Assembly: GCA_036172665.1 (NCBI GenBank)
Contig: CM069870.1
Location: 66,216,212 to 66,280,211 of the forward strand
DNA: 64,000 nucleotides
Source: Prosopocoilus inquinatus
Taxonomy: Eukaryota > Arthropoda > Insecta > Coleoptera > Lucanidae
Reading direction: 5' to 3'
Part shown: positions 1-11,707 of the stretch, piece by piece
Numbering within the stretch: position 1 is the stretch's first letter
Layout of the letters: the number at the start of each line of letters is the position of its first letter
Notes under the pieces: generated by a model
The model's database searches: none
The model's input: the letters and a program-made list of their open reading frames with translations, nothing else
Told to the model about the DNA's origin: nothing
Position numbers and translations under genes: made by a program

Positions 1-996
1 GTCTAACGCCGAAACAATGCATCGATCGGCTTCATTTGGCTTTTGGAGATGAAGCACCATCAAAGAACAGTGTTTATAATTAGTTTGCCGAATTCCAGCG
101 TGGACGTACCTCTCTCAGTGACAAATTTCGTGAAGGTCGTCCATCAACATCTGTTGTTGCCACTAATGTAGATGCTGTGCATGAAACGCTTGAACGAGAT
201 CGACATGTGACATACCGTGAGATTCAAGCATCCTTATGCATTGACATGAAAGCAATACACCAGATTTTGCATGATCATTTGAACGTACGAAAGCTTTGCA
301 GTCGTTGGATCCCACACAATTTAGCAAAAGCGGAAAAGCAGGGTCGTCTCGAATGGTGCGAAGAAATGCTCAAGAAATTCAATGGAGGTCGTTCAAATCT
401 AGTTTATAACATCGTTACTGGTGAGGAAACGTGGATCTATTCGTACGAGCCAGAAAGTAAACAACAATCTACAGTTTGGGTATTTCAAAATGAACCAAAA
501 CCAACAAAAGTTGTCTGTTCACGCAGTGCTGCGAAGCAAATGATTGCTTGTTTCTTTGGTTTAACTGGACATGTAGCAACCGTGGCTTTAGAGAATCGAA
601 AAACCGTGAATGCTGATTGGTATACTACAATTTGTTTGCCGGAAGTCATCGATCAAATAAGAAGAAACAATCGAAATCGACGAATTATTCTCCATTATGA
701 CAACGCCAGCTCTCACTCAGCCCGTCAAACAGCGGATTTTTTGTCCAACAATTAATGACTCATTGTCTATATTTACCTGATTTATCACCTAATGATTTCT
801 TTTTGTTCCCAAATATCAAAAATGAAATGCGTGGTGAGCGATTTTCGTCGGCTGAAGCAACGGTTGAAACATTCGGGACACGGGTTTCTGAGGAACCATC
901 TTTAGAGTGGAAAACGTGCTTTATAAATTGGTTTGAGCGTATGCAAAAGTGTATTGACGTTCATACCGTTTCCAGAAACTTTTCCAGCAGCCCACG
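1..996 (+). mobile_element. mariner element copy 1, 5'-truncated by window edge
   Basis: Right-hand part of a mariner (IS630/Tc1/mariner superfamily) element. Its right end, CCAGAAACTTTTCCAGCAGC followed by CCACG, is followed by TA at 997-998, the expected target dinucleotide. This terminus matches both inverted ends of the complete copy at 18347-19619. The element enters the window at about codon 11 of its transposase, so its left end is not visible. It lies just downstream, in gene orientation, of the second exon of the kinase at 1321-1628 (minus) and is probably in that gene's next intron. Confidence 0.9.
3..975 (+). pseudogene. mariner transposase, inactivated
   Basis: The transposase would cut and paste the element through a D,D(34)D catalytic domain following an N-terminal helix-turn-helix. 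The reading frame starting at base 3 is interrupted by TAG at 81-83, where the other copy has Trp. It then continues open at 177-755 (192 codons). At about 740-750 a 10-bp deletion relative to the other copy shifts the frame, and the remainder is read from 755 to 1009. The first catalytic Asp of the TGDETW motif is Glu here (TGEETW, about 418-435). The second acidic motif (HYDNASSH) and third ([10 protein letters not shown]) are present but in different frames. Near 930-960 about 60 bp present in the other copy are missing. This is a dead copy. Confidence 0.88.
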
Positions 997-1320
997 TATT
1001 CTTTTCTGAATTGAACTGTAAAGGAGTTCTCACCAGATAGAGGTTGGTGTTGACTCGGTCGCAGTCGCCGGCGACCAACGAACGTGGAAGAAAACCGGGC
1101 TTTAATAATAAAAAAAAAAAAATCAGAGTGCGGATTTTTTTCTTTTACCTGAACAAACTATAAATTAGAAACTTGAAACCTGAAAAATAATTGGCACGAA
1201 ATAAATCATCGGGATATTCTAAAGCGAGTCAGGGTCATCGGTTTCAGAAATTTTCTAACCGGTTTCTTTCTGTCAACAAATTCGAAACTAACTTAATAAG
1301 CAATTATATTAAACATATAC

Positions 1321-1628
1321 TTTAATTCTCTGGGCAAGAATCTCTTGATGAAGTCGGCCCCTGCGTACTTCTTGTTGATGATCTTGCAGGCCATTTTCTC
1401 GCCCCCTTTCTTCGTGCAAAGGGTAGCCAGGCAGACCTTGCTGTACGTACCCTCGCCGATCGTTTTCTCAATGGAGTAACCCAACTCTCTGAGGAGTGCC
1501 GCCTCGTTCGACTACATTACAAAAAAAAGAAAAAAACAATGTTGAAAAAATCCGCGACTTGGGTGAACTAACTAACTCACCTCCAAAGCAAATTTGTACT
1601 TCTTGAAGAATTTCGTCACGTTCATCAT
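1321..1628 (-). CDS. TSSK-like serine/threonine protein kinase, first two coding exons (partial)
   Basis: Exon 1 runs 1628-1581 (16 codons from MMNVTKFF) and ends GAG|gtgagt. Exon 2 runs 1511-1321 after a ttgtaatgtag acceptor and ends AA|gtatat in phase 2. Together they encode about 79 residues. These contain the kinase glycine loop (GEGTYSKV), the ATP-binding lysine in MACKII, and the ADFIKRFLPREL segment that resembles the testis-specific serine kinase (TSSK) family. The start is the ATG pair at 1628-1623, because an in-frame stop lies upstream. The overlapping frame beginning at 1683 does not splice into kinase sequence and is discarded. The rest of the catalytic domain (HRD, DFG) must lie beyond the left edge. 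The family call rests on the N-lobe only. A role in spermatogenesis is known for the family and not shown here. Confidence 0.8.
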
Positions 1629-3470
1629 CGTCGTCGCAAGCGCCACTGGAATGTATCGACAATTTCATGTGTTCGTCCCGCAAAATACTGACCGAACGGA
1701 AATTTATACGGTTCGAGACATTAATTTAAAGTTGGTGACGTTTCACGTGTCAATATTTCACGTCGGCGATTTTTTTTTTTTTTAATTTGTTGACAGAAAG
1801 AAGTTCCGGTAAATATTGATTGTAAAAAGGATGGAGCGGCAGTGCAATCTCATTTGTTTTTTTTTTCTATAAAATAGTTTAAAAAATATGTAGCTGTGTT
1901 ATAGTTATAAGTATCTACCGTTGGTGAGACATAATAACTAAGGAGGTAAAGTTCTATCCACATAGCAATTACATCTTTATAAGAAGGCTACGATTCGTTG
2001 AAGACCTGAAGATGGCAGTTGTGATTCTGCCACAGCATCGACGGTTCTCTTCAGAATCCCACGAGGAAGAAGACCGACAGTATACGTATAAAACTGCAGC
2101 ATACAAAGCATTTTATTACATTTCAGTCTGTTGGTCCGTTTCGGCAACTACGCGCACGCGTTTGGTTAGTTCATGGACTTGGCAACGTCTCCCGGAAATG
2201 ACGTACGTAACGCGCCGTTTGAAATACTGACTTGTCATTGGTCAGTGTAGCCACGTTCTTTTGCTATCTATTTTTCGATTGGCCGGCCATGGTATTTGAT
2301 GTCAAAGTGATTTCCGGCAACCTTAGGGATGCACATTTCACTGAACAATATGGAAATGGGAATCTACAGTAATACGTAAATTAATTCTACAAGATTCATC
2401 TGAACAGTTTGACTGGAATGTTTTAAGCTCTGCGTGTTTCTTTTAACATCTCCAGCCAACGGGTTGTAGGATTTGCGTGAAGGACCATAAATCGCAAGCA
2501 TGTTATTAAATGTAATAATTTATGTTCTGATTGGCATTAGATCCTTTATCATTGCGGGACATATCTCCGAGTACTTTTTGGAAACAGCTCCGAACTACGC
2601 TGATTACGTACTTGTCTTCATAGTTCCAACGAGGTTGTCGACCGCTTCGCGGCGTTTTATGTACTTCTGCGTATTGGCGAGATCAAAAGGTACCGTGAGA
2701 AGTCTCGAGAAGGTTTCCTCGATCTACGACATTTCGTCGTTTTTGACATGATGCTGGAGGACTGAAACTCTTCGGAGTTGTCTCAGACTCGCCCTTGACG
2801 TTCAGGACAGGTATGTTTGCGGTTATCGCTTCCTCTTTTCGTGCACCTTATTATCGTCGAACTTGTATTATCTTAAAGGTATTTAGAAGACGTTTTGAAT
2901 ATAGGCTTTTAGGCCCAGTTTTCAGCTTATAGACAGTTACGGTTGGATAGTTTCAAAGTTAATGGGCGTAACTTCTTTATCAGGACTGTTCTTTAATTAT
3001 AAATATAATATTTAAAATATTTTCCATACACAACGCATCTAATCTAGAGTTTTATTTATACATCGTATTGTAATATATTGTATATACATATTTGTATACG
3101 TGTGTACATGTGTATTTTCTATCGTACATCTAAATGTGAGATTATAATAGAGATTATAATCGAGTCCCCAATTTTTTTAACAATATGTACAAAGTTGGAT
3201 CTCGATTATCTTTGTTAGTAGCGTTTCTGGTTTTTGGTCAAAAAACCACAAATTGGAAAATCGATTTTTTTTTATCGAAAACTAGAAATCTATTTTCCAA
3301 TTTGTTTTCCACGGTTGTCCGAATGGCGTTTACATGTATTTTAAAAATTGTCGAAAATATCTCGCCTTTTTTTCTCTCTGGTTTTAATCTCCTCGGACTT
3401 CAGATAGAAAACTTTTGTCTCAAATAAAAATGCAATTTTTTTAAAATATGTACAGGTTTTTTTTATACCC
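1629..3470. other. intergenic, no convincing gene
   Basis: No gene is recognised. At 2006-2043 a CCTGAAGATGGCAG hairpin resembles the start of the hammerhead-like motifs found elsewhere but lacks the GAAA box. At 2500-2880 two overlapping frames read protein-like (one open for 83 codons, then a +1 continuation), possibly a decayed exon of unknown type. The sequence TTAGGCCCAGTTTTCAGC near 2908 resembles one end of the Harbinger-type MITE seen at 20056. From 3000 to 3470 the sequence is AT-rich. Confidence 0.4.
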
Positions 3471-4174
3471 TATCTAGAGGGTTTATTTTAGGAGCCAAAC
3501 AAAAGCTTTAAATGCAAAAGTTGTAGGGTTTTGTACCTATTATCTTTTAGAGTTATTATAAGAAACAAAAACAAAAGCGCATCGCAAATTGAAAAGAAAT
3601 ACATAGTTTTTGTTTTTTTTTTTTAATTTAACACCCTGTATATTGTTTACTAAGATGAAAGATCATATATTTCTGATTTAAAAAATATGTAATATGTCGA
3701 TATTTTGGAAAAGCCATTTGTGAAATATTTGAGGTTAGAATATCAATAAATTAACGTTTAAAATATTAAGGCGGCGTGGAATTTTATTTTTTATTATTAA
3801 TTCATTGTGCAGGGTTTCTACTAATCAAATTTCTATTGTTTCTTGCTGACTAAAACAGCCATTTAGAACTTTTTTAAGCACCTTTCCAGGCAGTCTTGAT
3901 TTTTTTAAACGTCATTATGCTGATATTTTAAACGTAATTATATCACGAATGGCCCCTCAAAAAAATATCAACATATTATATATTCTTGAAATCAGGAGAA
4001 TATGATCTTTCATGTTAGCAAACAATATACAGGGTGTTCCATTAAAAAAAAAACAAAAATGGTATTTTTTTCTGCGATTTGCAGTTCGCTTTTGTTTCTT
4101 GTGATAACTCATAAAACCCTACAACTTTTGTGATTAATGTTTTTCTCTAGCTCCTAAAATAAACCCTATAGATA
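3471..4174. repeat. fold-back element with arms of about 200 bp
   Basis: The left arm at 3471-3684 is mirrored by the right arm at 3990-4174, separated by about 305 bp. Paired landmarks are TATCTAGAGGGTTTATTTTA near 3471 with its approximate reverse complement near 4155-4174, ACACCCTGTATATTGTTTAC near 3643 with its partner near 4022, and AAGATCATAT near 3658 with ATATGATCTT near 4003. There is no coding capacity. It looks like a non-autonomous DNA element or MITE pair, with the CAGGGTGT motif internal. Confidence 0.65.
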
Positions 4175-5260
4175 GAGAAACGTGAAATACAGTTTAAATA
4201 TAATAATAAAAAAAGTTATTAATTTTAATATGTACAATATTCTTTTTGTTAAGGCTGAAAGAAATATTGGAAAATTAAATAAAAATTTTACAAACAAACA
4301 AAAAATTCAAGATTGCAAAAATATAAAGAGGATATACAGCTGTAAATAGAAAATCGTGAAGAGAGAATGATACGAATATTCAGTACAAAACAAAGCAAAA
4401 ACCTTTGCCAGAAAACAGATTTTTCTCAACTCACCAACGCCGAGCTGGAGTCTTTCCTTAGACACAGAATTTAAATTAAATTAATAAAATTCAGATACGA
4501 TTAAATTAATTACACAAAAAAAACCTACCGTGAAGAGTTGTATCTTCGTTCGCGAAATTAATTACAAACTAAGGAAACTGACTGATTAATTTTCTTTTGC
4601 AATAAATAAATTACTTAGAGTTTCAATGAGCAAGAGCTTGCTTTTCGTCTGCTGTCGGAGTTCCTACAGATTTTTCTCCCGCTTGAATTCGTACGCAAAC
4701 GGGGACATTAGATGCTGCATTTTCCATGCATAAAAATCCTTAATCGAGTGCACAATTAGGTGCAGTTGTCATCTCGTTCTTCTCTGTCGCGCGTCGTGTG
4801 TAGCGTGTTCAACTTCTTGGAAATTTAGCCGACTCGATTTTATTCTGACCTGTACGTGTTTTAATACGTTGAAATATTATTTAATTGCAACTTAATTTCT
4901 ATAAAAAAAGATATATTGCATCCGTACGTACTGAATATTCGAACCTTTACGATTGTAAAGGGTCAGTTTTGAATTCGATGGGCGCTCTTTTACTGTTCGT
5001 CTTGAAGCACTCCATTTGGTTGTTCGCTAATTTAAGAGTATGGAAGTGGGTGTTGTTCTATGTCACAGTGAACCATAGGCCTTCAAAATTAGTTATTCCC
5101 CCATTCATGAAAGTATTTCAGATACGATTAAAGATACGAATCGCATTTTATTAATTCATCATTTTTGTTACATTATTTTGTTCTTATTTATTTTTTAGTT
5201 TTTTTTTGCCAAATCCTTAATTGGAGTGTCTTTCAAGGTCATTTCTAATAAAATTCAATC
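4175..5260. other. AT-rich intergenic DNA
   Basis: No gene, RNA or clear repeat boundary was recognised. Open frames here are short and have no recognisable domain. Confidence 0.4.
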
Positions 5261-5261
5261 T

Positions 5262-6640
5262 CATCTCTTTTACTGTGTGCAAATAAAAAAACCTCAGTAT
5301 AAGTAAAGGAAATGCTACCTTCTGCGGGTATTTTTTGGTGGCTAAAAAAGTTCGGAGGTACCGCTTGTTTGGAACTGTTGAAATGTCCGAGAAAAAAATA
5401 TTTAGGTCAACGACGCCCTCTCTCGGTATGAACACGCCCACCGATACCACACTCGATCTTCAACGCAGCGTTTCGTAATAATAATCACTGATATCGCTTA
5501 TTAATTATTTTATTTAAAATTTTAATTCACTGAGGGAAGTAATATTACATTTATTTGTTTTACGATATCAACTATTGATGAATAAATCCGAAAATTTATG
5601 CACCGATTAGGCAAGCGCTTTAAAAATGTTCTTCCTTCTACCTTTTACGTAAATCAACTTTTGCTGCAATCTCGCTGTTAGCTATGAAAGTTTTACTACT
5701 TACGGTCCTTGGAAACAAAGTAAATGTAAAAGTTTTATAAGTCTTTTGAAAGTAATATGGAATGAGAAATTACAGTTTGTTTGTACCTCGCTTTTAATTT
5801 GTTCGGCAATTACGAACCGCCGCTTCTTGAATTGCACTAGATTTTAATTTAATACTTAAACTTGTAATTACTTGCAGTGAAGTTAATTTAAATTGTAAAC
5901 GTTTCGACGGACCAACTGATTGAAACGGCGCTGAGTTACCTCATTCCTACCTGAGTTCCAGGAAGGCACTGACCCTGGCCTACTTCGGCTGCGGGTCGTA
6001 ATTGAAGAGGCACCCGTGTTCCACTTTTAGCTACGCCAGCAGTTCTCAAACAGTTTAGTGAAAATCTATCACTACATTTTTCTCGAAAACTATTACACTT
6101 ATGTTAAGAACGTATGAGTTCAAACATTGCCATTCATGGTAATATATTGCAGGTTTAAATATTTTGCACACAGTAAAATAACAGCATGTATATAAGAATA
6201 TTAAAAAAAAAAACAAAACTCTTTTTAATGAAATGTTCTGTAATAAAAATTAGTATTTTATTTATGTCTGGAGAAAAGAAATTTGTAAGAAAACATAAAG
6301 GGGTGACTGTACCTAAATACGTTCGATGTATAGTAAATACTACCGGGAGGATCAACATTTCGCATGTAACGAAATTTTACACCGTAATAGTAGAAGACGA
6401 AGAAGTGTTCCCCAAGGAACTACTTCAGGACCTCTTCTCTTTAGTTTCAAGATTAATGACGTCATGCAATGCAAACTGAATTGAAATTAAAAAAAATTGC
6501 TAACGTGTATTATTAAAATACTTATAGATAGCGTTTCCGGTTCACTGCTCTAGAGCACTCTCAGAGTATTCTCATTAAGTTATAAATCGTCTGTGTTAAT
6601 GGAAGATGTATAGAATGACACCCGCTTGCTAGTTTAAAAC
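5262..6640. repeat. interspersed repeat, copy 1 (LINE-relic bearing)
   Basis: Starts at TCTTTTACTGTGTGCAAATA and is matched, with roughly 90% identity by eye, by 11708-13047. The shared landmarks include a TTTTTTGGTGGCTA tract, CGGTATGAACACGCCCACCG, a GCGGGTCGTAA stretch and the reverse-transcriptase relic at 6300-6480. Its 3' part also forms the first unit of an 889-bp tandem duplication. Confidence 0.75.
6186..6481 (+). pseudogene. decayed non-LTR reverse transcriptase fragment
   Basis: Frame 6407-6481 reads VPQGTTSGPLLFSFKINDVM, the VPQG...GPLLF..NDV block of LINE reverse transcriptases. Just upstream, in another frame, KYVRCIVNTTGRINISHVTK (about 6310-6370) resembles the residues that normally precede this block. 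A frameshift and loss of the intervening bases separate them, and a stop follows at 6482. Identical relics lie at 7075-7370 and a close one at 12619-12911. Assignment rests on one short motif block. Confidence 0.55.
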
Positions 6641-7074
6641 CTCGGCTTTTAATTTGTTCGGCGACTACGAACCACAGCTTCTTGAATTGCACCAGTTTTT
6701 ATTTTAAAAATACTTAAACTTCTAATTACTTGGAGTGAAGTTACATTTATTTATTTTAATAAATCCAGGCACGTTGTACACACATTGACCAGGTAACTGG
6801 GTGACTGATTTACATCGTTCTTACTCAAGATCAAGTGAAATACTGTGCCTGACCTACCTTCGGCTTCGGATTGTAATTCAACAAGCCGCCGCGTTCCACT
6901 TTTAGCTGGGTCAGCAGTTCTCAAACGGTTTAATGAAAATCTACCACTGCATTTTTCTCGAAAACTATTAAATTTTCGTTAAGAACATATGAATTGAATC
7001 GTATGAGTTCAAACATTGCCATTCATGGTAATATATTGCAGGTTTAAATATTTTGCACACAGTAAAATAACAGC

Positions 7075-7370
7075 ATGTATATAAGAATATTAAAAAAAAA
7101 AACAAAACTCTTTTTAATGAAATGTTCTGTAATAAAAATTAGTATTTTATTTATGTCTGGAGAAAAGAAATTTGTAAGAAAACATAAAGGGGTGACTGTA
7201 CCTAAATACGTTCGATGTATAGTAAATACTACCGGGAGGATCAACATTTCGCATGTAACGAAATTTTACACCGTAATAGTAGAAGACGAAGAAGTGTTCC
7301 CCAAGGAACTACTTCAGGACCTCTTCTCTTTAGTTTCAAGATTAATGACGTCATGCAATGCAAACTGAAT
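7075..7370 (+). pseudogene. decayed reverse transcriptase fragment, duplicate
   Basis: Exact counterpart of the relic at 6186-6481 within the second unit of the 889-bp duplication. It shows the same VPQG-type motif and the same frame break. Confidence 0.55.
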
Positions 7371-7890
7371 TGAAATTAAAAAAAATTGCTAACGTGTATT
7401 ATTAAAATACTTATAGATAGCGTTTCCGGTTCACTGCTCTAGAGCACTCTCAGAGTATTCTCATTAAGTTATAAATCGTCTGTGTTAATGGAAGATGTAT
7501 AGAATGACACCCGCTTGCTAGTTTAAAACCTCGGCTTTTAATTTGTTCGGCGACTACGAACCACAGCTTCTTGAATTGCACCAGTTTTTATTTTAAAAAT
7601 ACTTAAACTTCTAATTACTTGGAGTGAAGTTACATTTATTTATTTTAATAAATCCAGGCACGTTGTACACACATTGACCAGGTAACTGGGTGACTGATTT
7701 ACATCGTTCTTACTCAAGATCAAGTGAAATACTGTGCCTGACCTACCTTCGGCTTCGGATCGTAATTCAACAAGCCGCCGCGTTCCACTTTTAGCTGGGT
7801 CAGCAGTTCTCAAACGGTTTAATGAAAATCTACCACTGCATTTTTCTCGAAAACTATTAAATTTTCGTTAAGAACATATGAATTGAATCG

Positions 7891-8640
7891 TTGCCATTCA
7901 TGGTGATATATTACAGGTTTAAATATTTGCCATTTGACCTTTAAGTTTACAGGAAGATGTTTACCTACGTATTATAATTAATGTTTATTTTATCTTATCC
8001 GTTCGATTACAAAGCACTTAAGAAACACAATCAAATGCTCACAGCGGATCTTTTAAAGTCCGTTTGAATTTTTTTGGTTGCCTTCCGAGTGGACAGCCGC
8101 TGAACCGTGGTGAAAGCAAGTCATTCCTTATCTACTATGTATAATTTGGTACTTACGTCCAATTACAAACTACTAGAGCTCGCTTTATGTGTTACGTACC
8201 GTACACACTTCTGCCTGTAGTAATAAACGTGAAAATATCGCACGTTATATACGAGTACAGTATCTACAGTCACTTCCTAAATTACGTTTGACCAGTGCAT
8301 ACCTACACTGTTATTTTATTTTTGTCCAAACAAATCTCGAGCATGAGGTAAGTACGATTAATTGCACATTTTTGTTGACGTATTTCATCATAAAATCGTG
8401 GAGTACGCGAGTTTTGTTGATGGTTGTAATTGAGATACGCTCGCGAAATAATCAAGTCATTTACAATTTTATGAAAACGCTGTTTTCACAATAATCTTTG
8501 TTTTAGTACAACATTCAGATTGTAAGACCGGTCGCAAAATTATCAAAACATTTTCTTTTCATTATTATAAAAACATATTAATGCGTATACTTAAATATAA
8601 TTAATCAAACGCTCACCCTTTCCTTCGGCTACTGGGAACC
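7891..8640. other. AT-rich intergenic DNA
   Basis: No recognisable gene. An open frame at 8189-8494 has no identifiable domain. Confidence 0.4.
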
Positions 8641-9330
8641 TTCCGCCACCGTCATTGCCCAATGACACATTGCGTTCATGCAACAATAACATGTGTTTAC
8701 AATCATATGTCAAGAGTCAACAGTTATTTACTCACCGGGGATCCCCGGTCCCCAAGGCCACAACGGTCTGCACTTGCTCCACCGACCCTTAAGGTCTATT
8801 TATAACTCACACTCGTGCCTCTACCATATCTCTTAATGGTACCAACCTTGGGCCTTCCTCATTTCTGTTGCTCTCTCATATGTTCCAATTCTCTAAAATA
8901 TTATTTCCACAAGCACACTCTACATGCACCGCAGATAGCCTCACTTAGGTACATGCAAACACGCTCTACCCCACGTCTATGGTACTATCCGACCCGTAGA
9001 TTCTCTACCACCAATCTACTCTTCCACCAGGTGGTGTGGCATCTCACCACCGGCCTCCACCTGGCACGTAAGGCTGGTGACAATTCCTCAGGGCCGCCCG
9101 CTACATCGGGTCCCCTTGGGATCACCTTGGACCGTGAACACTACGTCGTTCACTCTCGGCTGCGTTTTTAAACCCTGTTAGTACGATCCCCGTTCGGGGA
9201 TGTCTACTCAGCAATGATGTCCCCAACGTCCCCGACGTCCCAGACATCCCGCAACCACCCCCGCCAACATAGTCCAACTAGTCAGCGGTCAAGTGATGTA
9301 GCACCTGCCACGCCTTGCCGAGCCTAAACC
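8640..9330. other. locally GC-richer anonymous segment
   Basis: Base composition is clearly richer in G+C than the flanks. It contains the perfect palindrome ACCGGGGATCCCCGGT near 8735-8750 and a hairpin GATCCCCG-TT-CGGGGAT near 9186-9202. A run of near-repeats of GTCCCxACGTCC follows at 9220-9252. The open frame at 8815-9171 has no recognised domain. It could be the non-coding end of an unrecognised retroelement or a decayed gene. Confidence 0.35.
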
Positions 9331-10860
9331 TAGGGGAATCGCTCATTCATACCAAGCAAGAAGTAGATCAAGCTAATTCTCTACATATCATGCAATTTGC
9401 TATAATATACAACTTATCTCTAAAGCGTACTGCATCTCTCCGGTGTGGTGCACAATATTTCCTAAACACACCCTGTATGTACGGACCCTGTATATAATAC
9501 ACGCCGACTATAATCGTACGCAAACATCGCATACCGCGAGCCGCGAGATTGGCCAATAACGCGCTTGCCGTGTAATAATAATTATTCCGCACGTTTTATG
9601 TATTATTAATTATTAATACCCCAAATACTTATTAGCGTGTGCATCATTTAACAGCATATCAACCACTGCCCCGGCCCTTGGACAAAGCTATACCGCCCCG
9701 ACCGATTTTGTTTATTGTTTAAGAGCGATCTTTCCGTCTAACGACCGACCGATTCTGTATTCCCCTTAAAACATTTTCTCCCTCCACAAAACTAAAATAG
9801 GGGAAGTAAAATCTAACAAGGATAGGCATCTTGCCTTCGTTATCACTTGTGGCATGTTATTCATCAACTCATAAATATTTGTATACGGTCTCATTATACT
9901 GAATTATTAGACCCGTATGACACGATGTTAATTTTTGTGTAAAATTTGTTATAGTAAGAGAGACAGGCTACCGCAGTAAACGATAATTAGTTGATTTAAT
10001 AAATATAATAAAATTTAATAATCATTTAATTATAAGCATACATACACTGTGGGTATAAAAGTTTTTACTTGTCCTAAAACCCCCAAAAACAATATCTGAA
10101 ATAATAAATACCGACTAATAGCTGAGAAAAACTGAAAATTCTGTTCTGATTTTCATAAAATATGGCAAAGTTCGAAAAGTTTTGAGTAAAATCATGTTAG
10201 CCGGTATTGTCAGTGTCATGAATTTAAAAACGTGCGTAAAGGCAGGCGCAGTGTTTCAGCTACGCAAGCCATTGCCAACCCTGTAGCTGGATCATCCTCA
10301 TTATAAATTTCCTTCGTTTTCTTTCTGTTTAATACCGACCCTGTTTGCGCCATTTTTAAAATAATTTTTTCATTGCATTTACCGTTACTGGCGCATCCGG
10401 ATAATCTCAATTGTGGAGTTATAGGAAAAGTTTCCAATGCCGTAATATTTAATTAAATAACTAAATTACTAGTAAATGTGACTGACATTAACAGGTAATG
10501 TGATTTTACTCAAAAATTTTATTACACATTTTATTATTTTTTAAATGGCAACTCTAACTTTTTCATTAAGTTTTTTGTCGTCCTTCTTATTAAACTAAAT
10601 TGCAAATGCTGTAAGTTTCGTTGCCTGGGCAGATTCTGTCTTGTGAGTTAACTTTTGGCTTTGGGACCTAACGAAAATCCGAATCAGTTATCAAAACCCA
10701 CCTGGACATCCCCGGATTGCCGGAGAACCCGAACATGTCCGGAGAAATGCGGATGTATGGCAACTGTTTGAATTTTGGGATGGTATTTGAAAATCTTGTT
10801 ATGAGTTTTGCTGTTCAGAATAGAAAACGATCATGTAATATCAACGTAAATAAAAAAATA
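9331..10860. other. intergenic DNA
   Basis: AT-rich with no firm gene. A minus-strand frame at 10216-10437 reads weakly protein-like but matches nothing I can name. Confidence 0.35.
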
Positions 10861-11430
10861 AATAATAAATACGGCGATTTTGATGGTGCGGGTACGTTCC
10901 TTAAGGGAGTCGGAGTATCCCTACGAATTTAGACTGTAAATAAGGGAGTTTTTAACATTTTTTACTCGATGACGTCACAGCTAGCGTGTGACGTCACGAT
11001 GGAATTTTTGCGTTCGAAACGACGAGCAAATTGCGATTTTTCTGTGAGTCCTTTCTTATTTGAGCGCTTGGAGCCGATTTCAGGGTGCCATTCGAAAGAA
11101 GAATTTTTTTATTTGACTGGCATACCCCACTGTCAAAAATCAACTGCGCAGCCCTTTTATATATTTTTGGCTTTTCTAGATAATGCGGCGATTTTGAAGG
11201 GGGGGGGGGACGCGTCCCTTAGGGACCGCGGAGCATCCCTATGAAGACGCCTCGAATTCAGACTGTAAATAAGAGAGCTCTTAACATTTTTAACTCGATG
11301 ACGTCACAGTCAGCGTATGACGTCACGAGAACGTTTTTGCGTTCGAAACGACGAGCAAATCGCTGTTTTTCTGCGAGTCCTGATAAATTAAACTTTCATA
11401 TTCGAGCCTTTAGGGGGCGTATGACGTCAC
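10860..11430. repeat. tandem duplication of about 310-330 bp with five TGACGTCA sites
   Basis: The block 10867-11055 recurs at 11179-11385 with shared landmarks GCGGCGATTTTGA(A/T)GG, AGACTGTAAATAAG(G/A)GAG, ACTCGATGACGTCACAG and TTTTTGCGTTCGAAACGACG. Perfect palindromic TGACGTCA (CRE/ATF-type) sites occur at 10970-10977, 10989-10996, 11299-11306, 11318-11325 and 11422-11429. No coding sequence is evident. Confidence 0.8.
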
Positions 11431-11686
11431 GACGGATTTTTGTGCTGTTTTAAGAGATGCCGGAATGAGATTTTGAAATTTTCAGTATTGTCTCATTTGC
11501 TAATTCTGGTTCTTTTTGTTGATAGTTATAAAAAGTATTGTTAGAATTGCGTGAATCTGTTGTAATTCACATTTCAAGATTTCTTCTTTGTTTAATGATG
11601 TGGGAGATTGGTACCGGAGGACTCCGGGAAATATTTAACTCCGGAAATACCTAACAAGGAAATACACAAATGTAAAGAAAAACTAT

Positions 11687-11702
11687 ATATATATATATAT
11701 AG
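11687..11702. repeat. (TA)n microsatellite
   Basis: A short run of alternating T and A lies immediately before the second copy of the interspersed repeat that begins at 11708. Confidence 0.8.
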
Positions 11703-11707
11703 GATGA

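Larger units (their letters stand above)
6117..7890. repeat. 889-bp tandem duplication (two units)
   Basis: The unit at 6117-7005 is repeated at 7006-7890. Both begin GAGTTCAAACATTGCCATTC and are almost identical; one difference is TCGGATTG versus TCGGATCG in the second half. The small open frames in each unit are identical. The duplication is recent or an assembly artefact. Confidence 0.85.

Noticed and set aside
1468..1683. Minus-strand frame starting MRDEHMKL upstream of the kinase exon
   Set aside because: It overlaps exon 1 in the wrong frame and runs into the intron. The splice-compatible frame starts at 1628.
2006..2050. CCTGAAGATGGCAG...CTGCCA hairpin as a hammerhead
   Set aside because: Stem II pairs, but GAAA is replaced by CAGC and no stem III is present.
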